Assembly: GCF_000003605.2 (NCBI RefSeq)
Contig: NW_003134345.1
Location: 336,806 to 387,879 of the forward strand
Origin: Saccoglossus kowalevskii
Taxonomy: Eukaryota > Hemichordata > Enteropneusta > Harrimaniidae
Length of the DNA stretch: 51,074 nucleotides
Direction: 5' to 3'
Made by a program: the position numbers and the translations under genes. The notes beneath the pieces are model-generated. The model was given only the letters and a program-made list of their open reading frames with translations, had not been told where the DNA came from and ran no database searches. Below, piece by piece: positions 42,801-51,074 of the stretch. Each line of letters opens with the position of its first letter. Position 1 is the first letter of the stretch.

Positions 42801-44430
42801 TCGCATTGAACAATATGAACACATCGACAAAACATAATAATTTATCTTATATTGTTATGTTATATTTTGTTGTACAATGTTACAATTGGCAATCTTTTAG
42901 TATGTATGTATCACCATTCATTTATCCAGTAACATTACCCAGCTTCATGTGCTGATGTGGACATGGAATAGTTCAAACATGAACTGTACTTATTATAAAT
43001 AAGTTGCTATCAGTAAGGCAATCAGCATACACATAAGACATACATGCAATTTAGATGACATCTTTTATTAGTTATTGTTATAAAATATTATTAAAGTTTC
43101 ACAAATAAAATCATTACAATGTCAGAGCCAACATTTACCAGCATTTAAGATCAGACAATACTTTTTGCATAGTTTAATTCATCAAATATTACAAAATGAG
43201 ATTAGACAGATGCGTATGAAATCATCACAAAACAATTCTTTGTTAATATTAAATCTCCAAATTGGTATATCCCTGACCAGAGTTTATTTTAACAATATTG
43301 AGCAGCAAAATAGTTATATCAAGAATCAGGATACAACCTTTCAACCTTAATTAGCAGCAACTCTATGTTCTGCATGTCCCTAATGTTTAATTACATAACC
43401 TGTGATTATAAAACATGTGAATAAATTTTTGGATTCATGGATTTTCTTTCAAATGTCGTTTTTTGAATTTCATTTTTCCCAAATTCTGTTATCGCCTAGC
43501 AACAATACTTCGTCAATGAGAATATCAAAATAGTAATTGGACCTTCAAAAGACGAGATTCATAAAACCAAAAATAATAAAGCTCATGTGTTACAATAATT
43601 GTTTGAACTGTTTTAACAATATTATAGTTCATATCAATAGCAATGTATCTGAGATATGAGAAAACACCGTGACCATTACATTAGAAACCAATGTCCAAAT
43701 AAAATGAGAACGAGAATTTATAAAATATACATTCAGTAATTCCACTAGGATTTTCAAATATCTACTCGACTATCGATATGGACGATATTAGTGTTAATAA
43801 TAAACTGAATAGATAATAAGCCATTCTCCTTTCACTGCGAGATCCCGCGTTATACGCGAAATCGAACATAAAAACTAAAACTAGGAAAGGCCATGGCGTC
43901 GCAGTGAAGTCAAAAAATCACGTAGTATTAAATTAACGCGAACGTTCAATAATGTGCTATACATATTTGATGATAACAATTCTAATGAAGTAAAGGTATC
44001 TCAACGTCCTGTTCCCATCTGAAAGATTGATGTTTGACATTGAAATATAAAATTCAAGTTCAAAATCAAATCATTCGATTTTTGCGCCAGAAGTTCGATT
44101 CACGCATAGCGCGAGATCTATTAGAGGTTCTATATTATGAAATATTGCTCTCTCGTTTGCCGATTTTTCCTGTCATTGGTACCTGTAGTATTTTTTCCTG
44201 ATTTCTCCTTGTGCACATTACCTCCCATTTTTCTAATGGTTCACCCCTGAGACAGATGAACATATTATGTGAATGATGTTAAGTCCCTGCGTACAATATT
44301 ACGGTACAACTTACCGCGTCTGATAAAAGTGTGACTGATATGTTGTAAAATGGGTGCCAATCCCGAGCATGTATTTGTTAGCGTGAATACCATAACACCT
44401 GTGTAAAATGTACGTTACCCTGGGTAACCA
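39821..44430. other. Intergenic region between gene B and gene C
   Basis: About 4.6 kb. ORFs of up to 99 codons (for example 40785-41084 and 41783-42052) show no domain, no splice-compatible context and no family likeness, so I do not call genes. AATAAA on the minus strand at 43074-43079 could end a long gene C 3' UTR. No RNA gene seen. Confidence 0.5.
39944..39973 (-). promoter_or_regulatory. TATA-like box and CCAAT word upstream of gene B
   Basis: The minus strand has ATAAATA (39967-39973) about 150 nt upstream of the start codon, with CCAAT (39944-39948) between them. The CCAAT lies downstream of the TATA-like word, an unusual order, so at most one is likely to be real. Confidence 0.25.
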
Positions 44431-44497
44431 CTACAGTTCATCCAATCTTCTTGGTGCTAAGCTTTGCTTATTACGAGTCCATAGATCTCGACCAATC
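44431..44497 (-). CDS. Gene C last exon: avidin C-terminus
   Basis: Acceptor TTTTAG. With the split Lys codon it reads [20 protein letters not shown], then EL and a stop at 44431-44433. The SLAPRR/SLAPKR tail is shared with gene B (and GLAPKK in A). Found by frame and homology. Confidence 0.85.
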
Positions 44498-47400
44498 CTA
44501 AAAAAAGACAATGTAACATTTAGATTTGATTTATATTTTGTAATATTGTGGGCATCTTTGTCAATCAACTAATTATTATCAAATCAGAGATAAAACCATT
44601 TCATGTATGCACACGAATACACTGTGTGGTAACCTCTCGTTCTTATGCCCCTAGCGGCCAAGAGTGGGATTGTCTACAATATTCACACTATAAATCCGTT
44701 GGGTGATTTATATACAATATTCATCTGCCTTTGTTTTGTTTCAAGTGTTATTTGCACAATGGTATACCGTCATGATTATAAGAGGCGTTTGTTGTAAGAC
44801 ACAATACTTAGTAATCTTAATTGAATCAGGAAACATGACAAAAATACAATGCAAACAGTGCAAAATCTGCCAGAAGATACTAAACTCGGTCACGCAAACA
44901 AAATTAATGGTCTATACTGTTAGACAGTGGTATTTATTATCACTATTATTGATCATTAGGCTGTTACATGTAGGTTTATATGGTTATACAGTTTGTTGAC
45001 TACGTCATCAAACCGTCCTAGAAATATGTTTCCCTTTGTAATGATAATCTAGTAAGTAAATTTGCTGTGATAGTGTTGTGATCTCATTCAAAGAAAGGCT
45101 GTTGGTCAGAAATTGGGATATGGGAGAAAAGATTTTCGTTTTGATGCAAATTATAGAAAAAATACCGGTATTTGAAAAACGTGTGGTACAATGTTTTAAA
45201 GAATGTGAAAAAAATATATGGGGGCTTATTTTATGAAAGGCAACAACAGTTGACTTTCGCCATGGCAACATCTAGGGTACTATGATGCGTGTTGTGCTTT
45301 GGCGTTCAATGTCAATACCAGTGTACTATGGTGCGTGCTTTGTGATACGTACTTGTTGGTCAAATAACTTTCTCTACAGCTGTTTGCTTTGTCGCTTGTT
45401 ATCCATGTTGTAATCAATACTTCACTTCCGTCACAGAGTTCACATTGTCCAGTCCAACTTGTAGTAGAATCACCGTCGTTGAAAATTACGGTGAACCCAA
45501 AGGTAGGTAAAGGTGTGTTAATTGCCGAATAACCGAGCACTATATTAGCACCTATATAATAAACAATATGTCATAATACATTTATCATTTATTTCAAAAA
45601 CAGCCCAATACAGTGTAAAACACATTGTCATACAATCTCTCGGTTATAAAATCATTGTTCCAATTAAACACCAGATCTAGAGGGTGATGTTGTATGCTGA
45701 TCTACATCTAGAGTAGTTGTTTTGTTGGAAATTTTATCTTCATAACATATATACCGGGTTACACATCTGATGAAATCCTTCAAGGAAGTCTCTATAACAC
45801 ACTGCACATACATTGTATACGTTCGCTCAAAATCCAAATTGTCAGCACTTTAACCATTAGTACTAAAAATATGGGAGATTCCAAATAAGAAATTGATCCA
45901 ACCCGATTCCTATTATAAGACGCATCACACGATACGACCAGATGTCCTGGCGAGAGACTGTCGCGTGGGACAATTATTTATTAAATTTGGCAATGTGAAC
46001 CCAAGCACCCATACATAAATGTTATATCCCATGTTACAAATTACTATATGAGGGGAGATAGTAGACACAGTAGGCAAGCGATATTTTGATTTTTTAAAAC
46101 GATGTTGCAGTGAATGTTGTTTGCTCCCCCATCAACCTTTATATCAAATGATTTTATCTTCTTATGTTCCTATATATCATGTGACATTTTGTTCAATAGA
46201 ATCTAACACTCGCTCGAATCAAAAATCGCCAGTTAATCACATGCATAAATTATAATTAATGTATATTAAGTATTATTATAAGTATTTTCAAATGTATAAA
46301 TAAATTTAGCACACCTGCATCGTATTCAAGAGCATTTTCCAGAGCTGATGTATAACTACCAAGTAACATCCCAGTCGGAGTTTGATCTATGCTGATTTCA
46401 TCACCCAGCTGATTATACCATACACCATTCAAATCGCAGAATGTAACTGCAAAAGTAGAGGAGTCATCATGATAAATGGACTGACTTGCAATCTCACTTA
46501 GTGAATTAATGTATGTAGCGCTAAGCCAATCAGCGCTTGCATTGCAGGCATGCATCCCCGTACAATATGTGGTATCCAATCACCAAACTCCCATGATGAT
46601 TTTCTAGTACGCATGCGTAGCGGACAGTACTATAGTATACACATGCAGTAATGTTAAATAAACACTTGGTAGGCATTAATACAATCTGAACCTGGAAATG
46701 GGACACACATATGCATATGACGTAGTGTCACTATTACAATATGTCCCCTATTCACGTAAGTTAATTTTACTGACCTATTTCACAGTTAGTTCCAGTGTAT
46801 CCTTCGCGACATGTACAAGTGTACATTGCTGGTAAGTTATGACAAGTACCACCATTTGCACACGGTAGACTAGAACATTCATTGATATCTACAGAACAAA
46901 AACATAAAGAGAGTTTATATGTGGATTAGTAGACATCGTCTCCCCGTTCCAGTCACTGCTTGTTCTATGACCTCGACGCAGTGAAGCATGGGTGTATCTA
47001 GGACACTCTTCTGAATAATGGGTTTGGTGTGTGGTTTGTTACTGACCTTATTCGGTTACAATTGTGTGCGGCTTCAATCCCTGTTTTGAACCTCAATAGT
47101 AATTCAAACGCTGTTGATTCTATTATATTTTCTATTCTAAAGTGTAACTTTTAAAGTAGTTTTATACATGTCATTTTATTTTACTTTTGAGAGCTCTGGA
47201 AAGAAAAATTATTCTGGGGTTTACGTAGTTACCCCATTAAATGCCCAGTACTCTTTAATGGAGACGGGCTAGAAATAATTCGTCCAACCATGTCAGATAC
47301 TGGTCAGTAGACGTCAACCCTAATTCGTATTTGGTTTTACTAGATTTACTAGCTAAGATTTCCCCCAAGGAGGGATGTGGGCTATATAAACGAAATGTTT

Positions 47401-49484
47401 ATGCGATAAAAGACGTGAAATATTTCTACCTAGTTTGTAGTAAAATGATATTACATAAAAATACCTATTTGACAAGTGCGACCAGTATAGCCAGGTGGAC
47501 ACTGACATGTGAAACCACCAGTACCATCTGCGATACATTGACCATTTGTACACGGATTGTTAGCACATGGATCGAGATCTGCAATGATATCATATATGCA
47601 ATAAATGTAATAATAACGATAATCGGGTGAAACTTCCTTGCAATTTCTAAATTTAGGGAAAGTATTAGATACACACGTTACGGGTTATATGAAATCGAGT
47701 TATACATATCGAGATTTTTTCCTGACACTTCGATCGATAATTCTTTGTAATGTCGTGCCTTTTTTGCGATAATCTCCGGAAACATGGCAGGGAGTCAACC
47801 TTTCGAATTCATGGGGGGGGGGGTGATCGCGTTGTCTTGACAGTATAATTTCATTTTTACTGAATGTTGCAACATCTTACCTAGATTGCAATTTTTAAGA
47901 CACCTTCCAGCCACCCGATGAGGATAGATTGCGTCTATATAAATAAATTTATTCATCATAAAATAAAAAACAATGTTTTAGCTGCATGTTAAAAATAAGT
48001 ACTTACTTATTTCACAGTTGTCACCAGACCAGACAGGAGAACAAACACATGTATATCCATTTACACCATCAACACAGTTACCACCATTGAAGCATGGATT
48101 GGGACTACAGTCATCAATATCTATATATAAAATAGTTGCGTAAATTTCAAATTTGATAAACCAAACTTTATAAGTTTTTTTTTATTATTTACGATTTAGA
48201 ACATAGAAGAATGTTTCTGGTAATACGTACTTATTTCGCAGTTGGGACCATCAAATCCTACTACACACGAGCACGTATATCCATTAATACCATCGGTACA
48301 GACAGCTCCATTTAAACAAGGGTTACTCGCACACTCGTCGATATCTATAAGTGTATACATTATCTTATTAGAGTAAATGAATTAGTATGTTTAACCAGAC
48401 TGGATAACAACTATGTAACTATGTCGGGCAACCCTGTGGAAGAGTTGTTATATAAAATAAAATAAGCACTTTCTAGGTCTACGTCATGTGCAAGGCGGCA
48501 AAATGCAGTATAAATTCTTGATGGGAATAAATTAGTGGTGAATAGTTCTTCAAATTTAAGAAAATTGTTCATTTAATTGAAGCAGATAACACTCTAACAG
48601 ATGTATTATTTTGTAAACATCAACTTCTTGCAATTTACAGTGATAGTTCAGTCATTTTCCAACGTCATGATGAACAAGACTACACTATGTACTCAATGTA
48701 ACCTATGTTTGAACTATTATATTAACTACAGGTTTTACTCGACATATAAACAGACAACAAAACACATGGGTCATTAGCTTTGTGTGTAGTTAGGTGGAAT
48801 TACGTATGTTAAATTATGTAGATTAGGTAGAATACGTTCCGGGCGGGTGTTGAAGTATGCACTAAACATGGTAAAAATATTAGTATACACAATTTCGTAT
48901 GATGTAAAGATCCAGTGTTATATAAGTTATTCATTAATATAACGGACATGTACTTACTAATTTCGCAGTTGACACCAGTCCATCCCGCAGCACATTGGCA
49001 GGTGTAGCCGTTGATACCATCTACGCATACTCCTCCATTTTGACAAGGGCTACTGTCACATTCATTCGTATCTGAAACATTATAAAACATGATAATAATG
49101 AGTTAACGTTCCGTTTTATTTAGGCTTGTTCATAGTCACTAACATAGTCCTCTAAATATATCTATCTATCACATGACTATTTCAGCAGCTAAATGTTTGT
49201 AGTAACGTGTTGCGATAGTTTGTATTCACGAGCATACGACCGTTAATGGCTTAATCGATCACAATATCCCAAGCTCATCAGAAACCCACTACATAAACCT
49301 GAAAGCAACATCTATATGACGGCTATCAGTTATAAGACGAACATCGTTATCATATGATACATCGACTTACTTATGCCACAAGTCTGTCCTATGAATCCAA
49401 CCAGACATGTACATACAAAGCCGTTAATTCCATCAACACAAATGCCGCCATTTTGGCATGGATTACTCGCACATTCGTCAATAT
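44431..49484 (-). CDS. Gene C (partial): fibropellin-like protein, six EGFs plus avidin; 5' part beyond the window
   Basis: Nine exons are visible: EGFs at 49371-49484, 48958-49071, 48231-48344, 48007-48120, 47465-47578 and 46775-46888, then avidin on 46315-46446, 45353-45551 and 44431-44497. The last three EGFs and the avidin domain match the order seen in genes A and B. The first visible EGF opens with a phase-1 acceptor, so at least one exon must lie upstream. None is seen in the 1.6 kb up to the right edge. By comparison with A and B I expect further EGFs, a CUB, an EGF and a signal peptide off the edge. It is the third tandem paralog and points the same way. Confidence 0.88.
45353..45551 (-). 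CDS. Gene C avidin-domain exon 2
   Basis: Acceptor TATATAG, donor GTACGT. It contains [24 protein letters not shown] and [19 protein letters not shown]. The cysteine present in this loop in A and B (GYC) is Ser here (GYSAINTP). Confidence 0.9.
46315..46446 (-). CDS. Gene C avidin-domain exon 1
   Basis: Acceptor TTGCAG, donor GTGTGC, a weak donor. It reads [20 protein letters not shown], then [20 protein letters not shown]. Very similar to gene B. Confidence 0.88.
46775..46888 (-). CDS. Gene C last EGF
   Basis: [19 protein letters not shown], then [15 protein letters not shown]-glucose and O-fucose consensus present. Donor GTCAGT, less typical than its neighbours. Confidence 0.9.
   Translation of the reverse strand: MSMNVLVYRVQMVVLVITYQQCTLVHVAKDTLELTVK
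47465..47578 (-). CDS. Gene C penultimate EGF
   Basis: [18 protein letters not shown], then [17 protein letters not shown] start with no calcium-type Glu, as in the penultimate EGFs of A and B. Upstream, the intron carries a G run near 47814-47822. Confidence 0.9.
   Translation of the reverse strand: MSIHVLTIRVQMVNVSQMVLVVSHVSVHLAILVALVK
48007..48120 (-). CDS. Gene C third-last EGF
   Basis: [19 protein letters not shown], then [18 protein letters not shown] start. Separated from the next EGF by a 110-bp intron. Confidence 0.9.
48231..48344 (-). CDS. Gene C fourth-last EGF
   Basis: [19 protein letters not shown], then [15 protein letters not shown]-glucose consensus present. Confidence 0.9.
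48958..49071 (-). CDS. Gene C fifth-last EGF
   Basis: [19 protein letters not shown], then [15 protein letters not shown]-glucose consensus present. Confidence 0.9.
49371..49484 (-). CDS. Gene C sixth-last EGF, first visible exon
   Basis: [22 protein letters not shown], then [15 protein letters not shown]-glucose consensus present. Acceptor GGTAG, phase 1, so the gene continues to the right. Confidence 0.9.
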
Positions 49485-49819
49485 CTACCAGGAAGATAAA
49501 AGATACAAACGATATTTACATGTATTATCAAATAAGCAACTGTCATAATTGAGTATTTTCGAATATTTAGGTTTGCCGCAGCGACAGTTGGATTCAACAT
49601 TTTGAATATATGCAAAGGAATATGCATATTTAATGAACACGTGACTACAAGAAGGGTAGTTATTTTGTTCAATACATTTTTCCAAAAAATATAATATTCA
49701 AGTTAACGATTTTAGTAATTGTATCATTTCACCATGTATTTGTATATAAAGTATCTCACGAACTCTCCACGTGTTAGTATTTGAATGTTTTTGTTTTTCT
49801 CCCAGGCTAGCTGTGGGAT

Positions 49820-50180
49820 ACTCTATTACAGATACACATTCACTACTAATTGTTTATTGTGCGCATAGAGGCGGAAGATCTCAGCTGGTCATGGTCATTA
49901 GTTAAATCCCAGACAATTAATATTAATATTATTAGTTGTCTGAGATTAAACACATATTTACTAAGTGAGATTTGTGCACATAGTTGAAACGATTTAGATA
50001 AGCTATTAGCTGGTTATGGGACTTCATTAATTAAACACATGTCTAATTTTTAGAGATCTATTATAGATATACATTTACTAATTGGACTTTGGGCACACGG
50101 ATGAAGCGATTTTTATTTTTTTATACTACAGCTGGTCATAAACTATGCACATATCTATTGTAAATATGCTTTTACTGATA
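49820..50180. repeat. Degenerate tandem repeat of about 120 bp, three units
   Basis: The word order TA-CACAT-TTACTA, then TTG(T/G)GCACA-AG, then AGCTGGT(C/T)AT recurs near 49835, 49953 and 50070 with heavy divergence. No coding potential. Confidence 0.5.
49910..49942. repeat. 33-bp near-perfect inverted repeat
   Basis: CAGACAATTAATA and TATTAGTTGTCTG face each other across a short AT-only loop, one mismatch in the arms. It lies inside the degenerate tandem repeat. Confidence 0.7.
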
Positions 50181-51074
50181 CTTAAAATACTTCTATTTTG
50201 ATGAGAAGGAGTGTGTTTTAGTAAGCTCTGACATATCCATAGCAACATAATACAACATTCTCTCAGCTGCAGTCCGATCATTGCTGCTTGCTGCTATATT
50301 TATGTATGTTATTGCACCTAAGAAGAACGCGCTTGTGTCACCGAATCGCACGGTTTCGCTAAAGACTACCCCAGACCATTCGTCCCGGTGTTATCGCTAT
50401 CGCCACACGAGACTCCAGCTTGTCTCCTATACAATTTTCCTTCCGCCCACTTAATTTTAATATTCATATGACCTTTACACTGACATCGATAGCCAATCGC
50501 ATTCGACCGCGGACGTCACTCTAAATAAACAACTGAATAAATTAATATACCATATTTGGAAGATAGCGGGTAAATTCAACGTTGTTGGTGTGTTCCTTCG
50601 GGTTCCGAAGTCGCACGAAACGAGTTCATGTTCCGTTATCTTTCGCAAGTAAAACAGGTCGATATGTATTAAACATGGCATTTGTTTTCTTGTTTTAACC
50701 CCCTTATTACGCAAGCTTCCGTCGAAGTGGTGTTTTTTTCGACGATTTGTGGCATGTTGCAAAACGAACGAAACATTGCGGCATTCTTAGCGGTGGATAA
50801 GGGATCGACTATGTCGTCACATTTATGTCTCGTTTGAAAGAGAATAAACAACCGCTCAGAAAAATATGTTGCTAATATTTAAGTGCGGTGCCTTGAAATC
50901 GCCTGCCCGACGTCCAAATTTCAAAAGGATGTTCGATTTGCAATGACGACCGTTCATATGTACTAGGCGACGTTACTAATTACTACTAGGGTCGGTGTTT
51001 GCATTAAGAATTATAGAACAAAAGATCAGCAAAGCGGTGCTTTTGTCGGCGATTTTGTCAAAGGGAATATTGAT

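Larger units (their letters stand above)
49485..51074. other. Gene C intron running off the window
   Basis: I find no further EGF, CUB or other exon in these 1.6 kb. The left third holds a degenerate repeat; the rest has no recognisable structure. Confidence 0.6.

Overview
This is a eukaryotic, AT-rich genomic window with single-domain exons, GT-AG introns, many microsatellites and short inverted-repeat elements, and two assembly gaps. It carries three head-to-tail genes on the minus strand. Each encodes a secreted multi-EGF protein ending in an avidin-like domain, the fibropellin architecture described from sea urchins. The gene family and genome texture suggest a marine invertebrate deuterostome (echinoderm, hemichordate or possibly cephalochordate). 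I cannot fix the species.

Layout from left to right: (1) 1-3246 is a decayed LINE retrotransposon on the plus strand (endonuclease, reverse transcriptase, C-terminal zinc knuckle, poly-A tail). (2) 23469 down to 3653 is gene A, which looks complete: signal peptide, EGF, CUB, 19 EGFs, avidin domain on three exons; predicted 1037 aa. (3) 23470-27053 is intergenic. (4) 39820 down to 27054 is gene B, also complete: signal peptide, EGF, CUB, 15 EGFs, avidin; predicted 891 aa. (5) 39821-44430 is intergenic. (6) 49484 down to 44431 is the 3' part of gene C: six EGFs plus avidin. Its 5' part lies beyond the right edge.

Almost every EGF is one exon of 111-117 nt with phase-1 boundaries on both sides, so exons can be lost or gained without breaking the frame. 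Every junction I read keeps the frame, and the summed exon lengths of A and B are exact multiples of three. A and B share the same N-terminal module (EGF, CUB, then a DGDDC or DGDDC-like EGF). All three genes share the same C-terminal module (IDDC EGF, x[18 protein letters not shown], avidin). Only the EGF core between differs in number. In known family members these proteins form an extracellular layer: EGFs give a calcium-stiffened rod, CUB binds partners, and the avidin domain oligomerises. In all three genes the avidin pocket has substitutions at positions that contact biotin in chicken avidin.

The introns and spacers hold several repeat families: a hAT-like inverted-repeat element, two copies of a TA-flanked MITE, two tandem families of about 130-280 bp, a 32-bp minisatellite, and a cluster of short motifs centred on GAGGGCGC at the 3' end of gene B. 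I found no tRNA, rRNA or CRISPR. Apart from the LINE fragments, I found no convincing protein-coding gene outside the three fibropellin-like genes.
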